This document shows, piece after piece, positions 23,509 to 36,500 of a stretch of DNA of 64,000 nt. This DNA is from Lingula anatina. Lineage: Eukaryota; Brachiopoda; Lingulata; Lingulida; Lingulidae. Location of the stretch: contig NW_019776013.1 in the NCBI RefSeq assembly GCF_001039355.2, positions 699,285 through 763,284 of the forward strand. Direction: 5' to 3'. The notes beneath the pieces are model-generated. The model saw only the letters and a list, made by a program, of their open reading frames with translations, made no database searches and was not told the DNA's origin. The position numbers and the translations under genes are program-made. Positions within the stretch are counted from its first letter, which is position 1, and every line of letters starts with the position of its first letter.

Positions 23509-26188
23509 ACTCTTAAATCTGACAGAAGCGTACCGTTATCTTGGTGAGGTAAGCTTTAAGGTGTCTCAACCATTGCATATGACAACTTTGCCTTGCTTGC
23601 CTTTGGTTGCAAGAATTAATTGCATTGTGTATATTTAATGAAAGGTTTTGGACATAGAAAGCTAACTAAAATCTGGTTATTTTTATCCCAAGATCGAACT
23701 GACTTTAAAGGGGGAAAAAAAAAGATGAGCAAGACAAAGTTGCAATGTGCATTGTAAATGGTAGGTACATGATTGGCCAGACTTGAGTCAAATACATTAC
23801 ATGAAAAATAATATTTTATTTGACCCTGAAACTTGTAATTTCAAAGTTCCATCCAATTAAAAATGCATATAGGTATTTATGTTTTTATTTAATTTTAGAT
23901 GTTCCATTCCATAAATTCTCAATTTTAGTGTTTAATGTCCAATGTTCATGTGCATTCTTTTCACTGACAATTTCAATAAGATTCCACTTTTTATTTTGAA
24001 CATTAGATAGAGTACAGTGGGTACATTCGTATGGCTCTTGCTTCTGACCAAACAGGCACCTACTGGCTTATATTATGTGTACCATATAGACGAGCTAAGC
24101 TTTATTGGTTTGATGCAATAAACTTATTAACTTTTACACCGTTTTTGATATAGTGTAAAGTGTAGCCTAGAGACTAATCTGCAAAACAGAGTTCAGTTAA
24201 TCACATTATATAATAATAACTTCACTATTAGCAATGATGGTGTATTGGAGATTTCAAATGGTGCTATACAGTATATCTGTGATTTTTAGATTCTGCAGAG
24301 AACTTGCATTCAGTTATTGTCAATGGGACACAGTTTCACAAAAGAAAGTAGCTCAAAAGTTCAATGCAACTTCAGTTCTGAAAATTTTGTATCTGTGTTG
24401 TCCTTGGATATGTCTGTATTAGTCCACTAAAATGAAATAGCTATTGGTCTAAAACATCATTAGTGTCTTACCTATAGTAAGGCAGAGCCGATATCCCTAT
24501 TTAAATGGACTATCTGTGGTGTATTTTGGGTCAAGATAGATAAAAATTTTATAGGCTTTTTAGTTGGAGCGAACTTACAACATGCCTTCTTTTATGAAAC
24601 TGGCCCCAGCTAGGGCTTTTCCCTGTGGTTTCCAATATGAAGGGCAGGCAATGATGGCTAAGGCCAGCACACATGGCGAGCTCTCTGCTGAGCTTCCAAC
24701 CTCATGAGCCCAACAATGTCAACTCATTGCTCACGTTTTGGTGAGTTTTATTTTTGCCTCAGGAGATATGATACTCAGAAACATGTACTTGCTATATATC
24801 TCAAGTTGGGGCACATGCAGACCTTATGGCTCAGACCTTACATGGCAAGTAGCTCAGCACAAAGCTCCAAGTGTGTGTTGAACAAAAAAGAGAAAAATTC
24901 ACTGGTGGTAAACAAATGTGTAAACTCCATTCTGCTAACATCTGGAATAATAAACTCCAAATTGTCTTTTAGTTTCGCAGATTGCCCAGTCTTCCATATT
25001 GAAATCTGCAAGGAATGAGAACAAGTAGGAATCCACCCAGCTCAAATGATTTTGTAGAGCATTGCAGTAGTTAAGGCACAAGTAAAAGTGACAATCAGGT
25101 CTCACCAAATGCAATTATCTGTAATCTGAACAATTTGGGGTCGTATCCGTCTTTGATGCGACGAAAGTTCTCACCCAACAAGAGAAGGGATTGCTAGTTT
25201 GCCCCTTTTTAAAGCAGAATTTCTTGTGAAACACCTAAGAAATTGGGCCCACTGTTTTGGAGGAGGGGCACAGTAGTCAGATTGGTTAAAGGCCAGGCTG
25301 GAAAACAAGATAACACCGTTTTTTGTTTTATTTTTAATCGCTGCATTTTTTCAGTGAACACTTGTAGTAATAATTTCAAGAATTGCTTTGGGTACTATGC
25401 CAGGGTACTCTGTCCAGTGGGCTTTCATAAGCAGAGGTGATACCACTAATATTATCAATTCCACCTTGTTTGTGTTCATTAAGTCACAGCAGTTTTACTC
25501 TTTAGATACTAATCATAGCTATTATGAAGCCCTTTATTTTTATCAGTAATTATATACCGACACTTGCAGTGTTTGAGTAATGTGAGCGCTTCTGTGTATA
25601 CATGTTGTTGTCAACCAATACATTCATTGACCTGAAAGATCCCAAATGTCTTTTTTTTTTACTATAGGTTTATTGGAAGGTTTTGTTTGATAAAAATGCA
25701 TGCACATTTTGAAAAGAGGAATGGTTGGATCCCATCTCTATCCAAGCACCATTTACATTTATTGTGACAATTGTTATAATTATCTACCAAGGTTTAATTG
25801 AACAAAATACAGGTTGAATTGAAAACTAATTGTAATATATTGTAAACTTTTATTGTACTATGGACGCAAAATTAATTTTTGATTAAACACATTCTGAGTA
25901 AAAGTAAGTTTCTTAAAGAAACAGCAACATAAATATTTTTTTGCATTTCTTTCAGAACAGGTTTTGGTTCAAATATTGAATCCAAAATATGAGGACTGAT
26001 CTACACATTCAGTCTGAACTCGACTCCTGGCATGGCCATAGAGCCTTCTTCCAAATGTTTTTGTTTAGCATCTGTATATTTGCCAGCTTTGCTGCCTAGT
26101 ACTTCCATCATGTTTCAGCCTGGCCTCTGAACTGCTGTTGGGTTTCCCACTGCCAGTGTATTTAAGCTGTATCACTGCCATATTGTGG

Positions 26189-26194
26189 AATAAA
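26189..26194 (+). promoter_or_regulatory. Candidate poly(A) signal for the collagen gene
   Basis: AATAAA followed within 30 bases by TG-rich sequence (AAGTGTTTGTTTT). It is the last good hexamer before the MITEs that separate this gene from TSC1. Confidence 0.4.
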
Positions 26195-26249
26195 CTTTGT
26201 AATGACTGGCATCAAGTGTTTGTTTTACTGCTCTTCAGGTGGCCTGGTT

Positions 26250-26426
26250 CACAAAACAACTTAATTTTGACCTAAAATTGGTATTAACTTTTTAAACTGA
26301 AAGTTGGTATAAACTTTAAGACCATCCTACTAAACTGGGGGAATAAGCAGTTTCTTGTGGTTCAAAATAGGCCGAAATTTTGGTTTGGAGAGTTAATATC
26401 AATTTTTGGGTTTAAGCTGTTTTGTG
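26250..26426. mobile_element. MITE with CACAAAACA(A/G)CTTAA ends
   Basis: 177-bp element. The left end CACAAAACAACTTAA matches the reverse complement of the right end TTAAGCTGTTTTGTG with one difference, and similarity continues inward. Non-coding; no clear target duplication. Confidence 0.75.
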
Positions 26427-26897
26427 GACATGGCCCCAGTGTTTCAATAATTTATGTCCATTGCATTTTATAATTCTTCATGCTGTCCCATTTGGTAAAA
26501 CTTCTTCATAACTTTGCACTGTATGAATTCAAAGAGAGAGAAATCCCAAATGCACTTAAAATGTACAGCAGCAGCAAGATGTTTTAAGGAAGAGAGAATG
26601 TAACTATAAGAGAGAAAATATGGTGGAATGCCCCTTAACTTAAGCCAGCATTTGTATCCTACTCCCCATCATCTAGGAGGTGCAACATAAATAAAACAAA
26701 TGAATAATACTAGTAATGCTGATAAATTTCTGAGTGAAACACACCGACTACAATTGCAGCTTGACTGCATTTGTTACATATCAATGTTTAATGCACTGTT
26801 AGCTATACCATGAACTTCACATCTGATGGAGGCCAGTCTTCATTTCAACCCTCAGATAATCATCTAGATATGTGGCACAGTAGAAGAGTATGTGACA

Positions 26898-27060
26898 CAG
26901 GGGTGGATTTAGGCTGTCTTCCAGGTCTTCCAGAAGACAGATTTTAAACTTTACATTGACGGGTGTCTAACTTTTCTGTCGGAAGACGGTCAGAAAAGGA
27001 GGATTGACCAACAAAAATAATTAGGAAGTCTGTAAGAAAATATCTCTGGATCTGCCCCTG
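26898..27060. mobile_element. hAT-type MITE, degenerate
   Basis: Left end CAGGGGTGGATTTAGG and right end CTGGATCTGCCCCTG form an imperfect inverted repeat of the CAGGGGCGGATCCAG type seen at hAT ends. The flanking 8-mers do not match, so the copy is old or the edges have decayed. Confidence 0.65.
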
Positions 27061-27352
27061 CAAACATCCTTAATACTAGTAGACCCATCTGAAATTTGTG
27101 ATTGGCATGGTGAACTCAATTCAAATTGGGTTTCTATGGATATTTGAAAATGAAGATGCTGGGCTGCTTCGGTTCCAAAACTTGGCCTAACATGACCATA
27201 TGAGGTACATTTAATACCCAGTTTTATACCATATGTTACAGTAGAAAGAAGTGCACCCTTTATTGGATTACTTATTGGAAGGTAATGTAAAAATAAGACA
27301 ATTGTCACAGTACGTCAGAGGACAAAGAAGCCTCTTGGTAGCCTGAACAATT

Positions 27353-27358
27353 TTTATT
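27353..27358 (-). promoter_or_regulatory. Candidate poly(A) signal for TSC1
   Basis: AATAAA on the minus strand about 580 bases beyond the TSC1 stop. ATTAAA forms nearer the stop (around 27808 and 27818) are alternatives. Confidence 0.3.
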
Positions 27359-27935
27359 AACAGAACAGGTTTGTAACTAAAAATGAAGCTGAAAAAAATT
27401 CAACAAAAAAGCTCACATTTTGCAGACTGAAACTGACCTATTCATTTAAAAAAAAAATCTTATCAAATTGCCCATTTGACAATGTCATTGTAGATTTGCA
27501 AGCTTCTGTTTTAAATTTTGTCAAAACAAAGCTTATGAATTTTGGCTCTGGTTTTGTCACATTTTCACTTCTCTTTGCATGGTACTTTACTAACCCTACC
27601 AGAAAAAATGTAAATCTTGAAAAAGTGAGTAAAACTATTGAGTCACAATATATATACTTGAAGGATAATCTGAGGTGGAAATGCATTCCATGCCATTTTT
27701 TGGTGAAATGGTGTAAAAATCGGTACAATAATTATTCTGGACAAAAATTTCCAGAATACTAAATCATGAAGCTGTTCCAACATGCAGTTATACAAAAACT
27801 TGGTACATTTAATTAAGGTTTAATTGTAATACCCTATATGACACCCCTCAGAACACTTTCTTTCAATACATTATGTAAAAATTGTATGCCAGCGAAACAC
27901 TAATACAAAATGCAGCTGTTCAGAAAATGAATAAA

Positions 27936-30564
27936 CTAAAAATTCAGTTTCTCTGATGCGAAGCCACTGTCCAGCATGGCGCTATGTTTGGAGGACTGCC
28001 GTGAGCCGTCTACACTGGCAGAGTCCAACATCCGCTGGTGAAGCAAACTGGTGGAGGTCACCAAGGAAGGGTGACCAAGTGGCGCCAACTGACCACAGAC
28101 CCCTTCCAGATCATCTCCAGTCAGGTCAGTCTGGACCTCATGGTCCACCTGCTGGACTTTGCTCACCGTTTTCATGTTATTGTTACCTACAGCACCACCA
28201 ACTACATGCCCAGTCCTATGCATGTACTGATTATTGACACCAACTTGAGCAGACCCCACTGCATGCTGGGAGGAAGTCACATGACAAACATGTGACCCCA
28301 GTGCTGGTTTTGATTGGACAATTGTGGGGGTGATGAGTGGAGAATGGCGTGGACCAAAGCTTGATGCTGCTGCCATGGGAAGAGTACTTGGGTAGATGCC
28401 AGCCTGGTAAGGCGAGAAAGCCGAACCTTCGTGTTTGCCAAGACTTTGTGGACTGTGTGGAGAGTGAGTGGCGCTCTCTGGAGGTGTGTTGCCATAGGGA
28501 CTGTCATACCTCAGGGAAGATGTCGCTGGGCTCGCTGTGCGACTGTTGTTGCTGCTGTTGCCAGCATCTGGGATTTAAATAAAAATCAAGCCAATAAATG
28601 CAGACAGCACAGCTTAAACTGAACACAGATATAGTATTTGGTCAAACATTAAAGTAATAATGCCTTATAAACAGTAGCCTTGCTTCTACTCTTTCAAAAA
28701 TGTTTATGCACTAAGATTCTCTAATACTACTCAATGTTTGATGAATTTAATTTACATACCATGCTGAGCTTTGTCCTGTACTTTTAACCTGTCGATCTTA
28801 TCACTCAGTTCTAAAATATGGGACTCCTGTCTCCTGTTGATTTTTTTCATAACCTGGTATCTTTCCTCCATCGCCTGAGGAAATATGATATATTTTGATA
28901 GGAGGACTTTGGCATACAAAAGAGTCTTTAATGCATACAGAGATCATTTTACCTTATACACCAAAAAGAAAATAAAAAACTCATCACCTAAGATATGATC
29001 TATCAAAAACTCCCGAGAAAATTACAATCCATAAACTCATTTTTCCTTTGTGAAATGAGGGTTTTTCAATCAGAGTACATGATAGTTAAAGCCCACAAGC
29101 TGCAATTAAACATTTTATGTAAGAGGATAAAGGTATTCTTCAATTCTTCACTATACTATTATGTCTATGATAAGTTAACTTTGTGACAATCTGTCTGTAG
29201 CATAGGCCTATACTGGACATAAAACATCTTAAATGATATGCTAGCACAGGCCTATGCTGGACAGATTCATCCCAGCATAGGGCTCTTAACAGAGAATCTG
29301 TACTGTACACACCTTGATTTGGTCTTTATGCCTGTTCTTGACTCTTTCCAAAGTTTTCTTTTCCTCAGCCATGGCCATTTCTTTACTTTTCAACAGTTCC
29401 TCCACCTCGGCCAGATGACTCCTGTAGCCCTCCACCTCCACGGTCTTCTGGTCCAGACTTAGCCTGATATCTGAGGTAGAACAGACAAGTTTGACAAGTT
29501 TGGGATAATACACTGTTAGCTGTGCAATATATGGCAGAACACCTCAAGGGTCTGTGATATATATCACCAGAGGGTAGCAGTATGACATTCAATGATGATC
29601 AATTTAGAAATTTGATATCCATCAGAAAAACAGAGATCAACTTGATGTTTTATAATAAAATAGATTCAGATATTAAGTGTGGGATATACACTGTCACCAA
29701 AACCATAAATAGAAGTGTTCAAGGCATACATCATGAGAGTGTATTATTTGCATACATACAGAGAGAAAGTCAAACAGGGCCGTACTACAGGGCACAGAAA
29801 GGACACCATCCAGTGTAAAGGGAGCTGTCAGAGTATACCTGTACATTTTACATGCCCACTGGACAAAATTTTTGTCATTACTTTTTAGACATTTGAATCA
29901 TGACCCCCTTATTGACCAAACGCAGTACACTTACTGTTATTCTCTGCCTTGTATGTGTCTATCAAATAAAGAGTCTGCGGGCGAACTTCCTTCTGCAGAA
30001 TCATAGCCTCTTGACGCTCCTTATACTGCTGTTGAAGCTCTCCCATTAATAAAATTTCTTTATTCAGATGATTAACCTGACAAAAAAAGACATAAGTAAT
30101 GTCAGTCTACCAAGAAAACATATACTGTAAGATCTATATCAAATATACCAATTTCTTATCTATATAAGGGTTCAAAATATCTTTAATGTTCCTAAATCCT
30201 CCAAAGCAGGTTTCTCTAATTCTGGTATTCATATTAATATTCAATTTTTTCCCCTATAATTATAATGAAGAGTTATTGCTGACTGAAAAAAAATTAAGAA
30301 ATTTAGTTGAAGGGCACAACTTTATGTTCAATACTTGGTGTTAAGCTTCATTAATTTATTGAAGGAGATCAACACAATTAGGTCCACACATAGAACCCAA
30401 AAAATTATTCCATTACCTTACAATATTAACCCCGTTACAGGACAATGAAACTTTTCAAAGCTTTTTACCTGCTCTTGAAGTTCCTGAGTCATATCTGCTT
30501 TTTCCTGGGTCAAACCCAACTGGGTTTCCAGCTGAAATATCTGGGCTTTCAGGCTGGAGATTTC
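27936..30564 (-). other. TSC1: TSC1 C-terminal coiled coil and tail exons
   Basis: Exons 30564-30469, 30076-29935, 29470-29313, 28874-28760 and 28567-27936. The first four are Leu/Glu/Lys/Gln-rich heptad sequence ([54 protein letters not shown]). In the human protein this coiled coil binds TSC2 and TBC1D7. The last exon is a Ser/Gly/His/Gln-rich tail ending at TAG (27938-27936). Confidence 0.92.
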
Positions 30565-33500
30565 CTTGAAAATACCAATATCACTCTTTGAACATATACT
30601 TGAGTTTTTCTCTGGCCATATTGCATTTTCTCTTTGCTTTTTTGCCATAATTGCTTTTTTTCATAAATAGTAGATTTTGTAGTTTTAGTGCTGTTGGAAA
30701 ACTTAAATTATCTTCTAAGTTTAATGACCATGCAAGAAGTCGGCATCTTTTTTCCAGGTCTTTTTTTTATCAATATTACATACAATCTTCATATTAACAG
30801 TAAAAAGTTGCTAGCACCTTGGTTGCATTCAAGAGGGCTTAATCCAATGCCTATTATCTATATCCAATACCCTTGGGTTTTCAAATCAGGGTTAAAACCA
30901 GTAGGATCTAAGCCTTAACAAATTATTATAAAATCTACCCTTTAAATTTTTATTGAAATTAGATAAATATATGGAAAATTTACCCACACATAGCTTACCT
31001 CTTGCAAATTATCATTTTCCTGCCTGTTGACGACTAACATGTTCTGTAGTTCTTTATTATTGTATTTCAGTGTTTCATTATCTTGAGTGAGTGATCTGAA
31101 AATGTAGAAAGATGTGAATTAATCCTAACAACTAACAGATGACTACCAATCTTACTGCCATGAGTTCAAAATGAAGTAAATAAATAAATAGGTAAATAAA
31201 TGAATAAATAAATATATAAATATCATTTCTCATTCTTGACCTGTATTAATCAGGTATCTAATTACAGTACTGTATAAATAATTCAAATCTTAAAGAATAT
31301 ATTCCAGCACATTTATTAGAATTTGTTTCTGAATTTGTCATACTACAAAGAATTTTAAATCAAATATACACAGGAGGTACTGTATTCAATTTCTGACTCA
31401 TTAATTAATTATATTATTTTTTCAAATACTTTAGTTTCTGTTCTCCTCCTTTCTTCAGATTGTCCAAGGCTTCCATGAGGTTCCTGTTCTCCTGCCCTTT
31501 GGAGTTCAGAGTTCTGGTCAGGTGCTGGATCTCATCTTCCTGAAGCTTGAGCTGATCTCCCTGAAAAAGGAAACAAAAACAAGCCTAAGGTGTGGTCTTC
31601 AGAGAACCTGTGGCAGAAATGGTCTACTTTTTGCCTGATAAATGTGAGATCTTTCCTTGGAAGCTTTCATCTATTACCCACGACCTTGATCACTCTGATA
31701 CATAGCGTAATTGGTGTAATTTTATGGAGGGAACTACAGGAGTTCAGCCCTCTGTGTGTCTAGTATGATGATAATGTAGGTGGTTTATATGTGTGCATAC
31801 CTGTGTGTTTGAAGGACTTGTCGGAATGCCTAGTGCATAAAAAACTCAACTTTTCTCACATTTTTGTAATGCATTACTGTATTTTATATGTGTTTTGGAT
31901 AATTAACCTTTCTGGTGGATGAAAATGGAACCAAATATTAATGTTTACCATCAAATCTAATAATGGTGTCCCATATTTATTAGGAAAAAAAAAAACATTT
32001 CTTCATTTACCCTTGCTACATTCTGTTCTTCTATCTTAGCCATTTTCACAACTTTCCCCAGCAACCTCCTGTTCCTGCGTGCATGCATCTCACGCTTGTG
32101 GCGTTCGTACATCAGCTGGTTGTGAAGCAGGAGCGTGCGGCCTTTCAAGATGTTGATTTCATCTGGAGGTGGCAATCCTAGAATGAAACACTCATTTTAA
32201 AAACAAGAACTAATTCCTTAAAAAAAATCTTATTTATGAACATTACCAAAAATTGTCTAAAAATATACAATACACAGCAATTACAAATTTTAAAGTTTAT
32301 TCCTTGGCATGCTTTCAAATTATATTTGATCCCTCGGTTATCATCACTGCATGGTATATCATCTAATTCTAGATAAGTGATATGCTCTAAACTCTCTGCC
32401 TCTACTGAAACTCATGCTAAGTGAATTCTATAAACCAAATAACTACAAAATAATATTCAATTCTAACATGATCATGGTTACTTGAAATGCAAAAGCCCAT
32501 TCAAACAACAGCTAAAATCATTACCAATACACCTTCACACTAAAATACATGAGTAACNCACATTATTATTAAATCTGCCCTCTAAATTTGAATTGTAACA
32601 AAATAAATTGATGGAAACTTCATCCACACACAGCTTACCTCTTGCAAATTATCATTTTCCTGCCTGTTAACAACTAACATGTTCTGTAGTTCTTTATTAT
32701 TGTATTTCAGTGTTTCATTATCTTGAGTGAGTGATCTGAAAATGTAGAAAGATATGAATTAATCCCAACAACTTACAGATGACTACCAAACTGACTGCCA
32801 TGAGTTCAAATTAAATAAATAAATAAATATAATTTCTCATTCTTGACCTGTATTAATCAGGTATCTAATTACAGTACTGAATAAATAATTCAAATCTTAG
32901 AGAATATATTCCAGCACATTTATTAGAATCTTTTTGAATTTGTCATATTAACAAAAATTAAAGCAAATATGTATGGGGGGGGGGGGGGGGGGCTCTACTG
33001 TAGTCCATTTTTCACTGATTAATTAATTAATGTATACAATTTTTCCAATACTTCAGTTTCTGTTCTCCTCCTTTCTTCAGATTGTCCAAGGCTTCCATGA
33101 GGTTCCTGTTCTCCTGCCCCTTGGAGTTCAGAGTTCTGGTCAGGTGCTGGATCTCATCTTCCTGAAGCTTGAGCTGATCTCCCTGAAAAAGGAAACAAAA
33201 ACAAGCCCATGGTGTGGTCCTCATAGAACTAATGGCAGAAATGGTCTACTTTTTGCCTGATAAAAGTGAAATCTTCTTTGGAAGCTTTCATCTGTTACCC
33301 TTGGCCTTGATCACTCTGATACATGACAGTGATGGCGTAATTTTTCAGCTTGTGTTTGATAATTTTCATTTAGGAACTCGAAAAGTTCTGCCCTCTGTGT
33401 GTCTAGTGATGATGATGATGATGATGATGATTATGTGCGTATACTTGTGTGTTTATGCCTGAGTGTTTGAGGGACTTGTTGGAATGCCTAGTGCATAAAG

Positions 33501-36500
33501 CAATCAACATCTCTCACATTTTTAATGTATAGCTTTATGTCCTAATTATATCCTTTTTTATCAGAAGATTCTAAGCTTGAATTTTCATGATTACCATGTT
33601 TTGAATATTTAACCTTTCTGGTGGATAAAAATGGAACCTTATACAAATATTGTACATCCAAGCTAATTATGATGCTCCATATTTTAAATTCTGAATTCAT
33701 TATGAAACAAAAAACATTCTTCACTTACCCTTGCTACATTCTGTTCTTCTATCTTAGCCATTTTAACAACTTTCCCCAGTAGCCTCCTGTTCCTGCGTGC
33801 ATGCATCTCACGCTTGTGGCGTTCGTACATCAGCTGGTTGTGAAGCAGGAGCGTGCGGCCTTTCAAGATGTTAATCTCATCTGGAGGTGGCAATCCTAGA
33901 ATGACAGATCATTTTAAAAACTAGAACTAAGGACCCCCAAAATTCATTTGTATATACAATAGAATCTATATAACTCATCTTATAACTGGAATAATCATTA
34001 TTGTAAATCTCCAATAAAACCTTGTGAAATGGACTTTTTTTCACATTAGCTATGGACATTGCTTGCATAATTGTCCTTAAGTGTTTGAGTTATACATTGT
34101 CTATTGTATTTGTAAAACTTTTAATGAAAATTAAACTTCTTAAAAATAAAAATCTTATTTATGAACATTACCATAAATTGACTGACAATACGCAATACAC
34201 AGCATTTGATTCCTTGGGATGCTTTCAAATTATATTCGACCACTTTGTTTACATCACTCTTACATCATCATATTAATTCTAGATAAATGATATGCTATAA
34301 CCCATCTGCTTAAGAACTACTGAAACTCATGCTAAGTGAATTCTATAAACCAAATAACTACAAAATAATGTTCAATTCTAACATGAACATGGTTACTTGA
34401 AATGCAAAAGCCCATTCAAACAACAGCTAAAAATCATTACCAATACACCTTCACACTGAAATACATTGAGTATTATAGTGATAATAATTGATTTTTAGCT
34501 GTTGTGTGAAGTGCTATTATTGTGAATCTGAATGCGTAACACAGCTGATGAAATTCTTTGCCAGTTGTCACTGATTTTTCCATTCTATGAGGAATAAATC
34601 AGACCAATTTTCCTCCACCATGACCCATTTGCTAACTACTATAAGAATTTGCAATCTAACCTACCATAACCAGGCTTCCAACCAACTTTTAATTTATCAT
34701 TTGGAACATATAAGTTAGGGGTTATCTATTTTTTTCATCATTTTCAAGAGTGTACCTTTACCAGACCCCCTCCTCCCCTCCCCCTCAGAGAGAACAAGGC
34801 AAAATGCAAAAAATGATGACCTTTGACAGCATGATGGATAATCATTTTAATAATTTTTTAAAAGTGTACAGAGGGCAGTAGACTTGTGAAAATGATGATA
34901 AAAGTGGAAGACCCTTCAAACTAAAATGAAGTTACTGACAACTAGCACCTTTTAACTATGCGCATACCTCCAACTAATTTGAAAAAATTATATTCTTTTG
35001 ATTGTAAAGTAAAGCTTACTGCCCTGGTGAGTTGTTAAGGATATTTTCTACCAAACCATACAAATACAAAAGAATAATTTCAAATGACTGACAAACAGAA
35101 TACCTTTACGTGCATCTGTAAAATAAACAAAGAAATGCAAAATAAAATACGGCAAAGAAAAGAAAATTTTAACACAACTATTATTGATTCAACAAAGAAA
35201 CAAAATATTTATATTAATTTCAAAACCAAGTGAAAAATTAAACAGATTGAGAACCAAAATGAAAGACATTCTGCAAAATACGGTTCAATATAAAAGTTTG
35301 TCAAAAAATAAAATCCCAATTGTGCAACAATAATGAGTGGTTGGTAGAAAATAATCATCCTTAAGTTGAATTATGATATTAAAACATGCTATTAATGTGT
35401 AAAAAAAGACATCTTAAGACCAACATCCATTCCTAAATAAATAAACCATAACATAAAGCTTTAAATAAGTTAATGTTAGCAAAAAATTTAGTTAGGTCAA
35501 AAATATAAGAAATTATTGGGTCAAAAATCAAATACTGAATCCTTAGAGAAAAACTTTTAAAATAAAAAGCACCTGGCAGAAAAAAACTGGGTGGTGAAAA
35601 GGTCAGAATCAAATGTTTAATATAAGTTCCTTGCCATTATAAGTCAGAATGGTAAAAAGGTATACTTAAAATTAAAAAGAACACCTTTCCCCTTTAAAAT
35701 TACTGACTTCAGGCATCCAAGCCTTATATAAATAAGTCTAAAAAAAGCAGTTGGCCATGCTGTGAGCACAAGAAGCCCCCGTGTACCTCCAAAATGTGTC
35801 CAGTTGACATGCTCCAGGTTGATGAGGGAGAGATTTCTCAATTCTTTAGCATGCGTCTCACCTCCTAGCTGGAGGTGGCGGTCTAAAATCTCAGCTGGAG
35901 AGAAACTGGCATACATAGGAAGCTCTGTGCCTAAAAAAAATAGTGAATTTGAACAGATTCATTTCATATCGAAATTTTTACATTATCTATAATATTAAAG
36001 TTTCATATTTTCTAGACTATCCGTAGGAAAGGAATGCAGGTTTAAAACATGCATGTGGTGTATTTATTTGAAATTCTATGATCTTTTTAATTTTCAAGAA
36101 TCTCTGCTATAGAGAAAGTGGCACCTAATGGAAAAGGAATGAAGGTTTTGAGCATTACATTTTAAAAGTTCAAACATTCTCTCAGTAATTTTGGTGGCAG
36201 CTATCTTGGATTCTAAGCTACTTTTGCAATTCACTTCATTCCAATTCAGCATGTTCATTAATCATAGCGGTAAGGCTCTGAGATAAAATTAATGTACCGA
36301 AAAAAAAAAAAAAGCTCAAAATTCTTGTTTAACATCTTTAAAGCTTGACCTAAAGACTACATGCTATATAATACAGTACAGTAACTGAAACAATCTTTTC
36401 ATGGCAAAAAAAGGATACGATTAGACACCTGAACATATGTACCTGGTAGACTAGGGGTGGTTCTGCTGTGTGCTGTAGGCTGCACCAGTGTGCTGTCAGC

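Larger units (their letters stand above)
22578..26215 (+). other. Collagen 3' UTR and downstream sequence
   Basis: No credible ORF. AATAAA occurs at 23415, 24117 and 26189; the last, followed by TG-rich sequence, is the best candidate for the main poly(A) signal but would make a 3.6-kb 3' UTR. Contains the hairpin at 23463-23508. Transcript ends cannot be fixed without RNA data. Confidence 0.5.

Noticed and set aside
27496-27762. 88-codon plus-strand ORF between the collagen and TSC1
   Set aside because: A minus-strand ORF of similar length overlaps it, no domain is recognisable and base composition is like the surrounding non-coding DNA.
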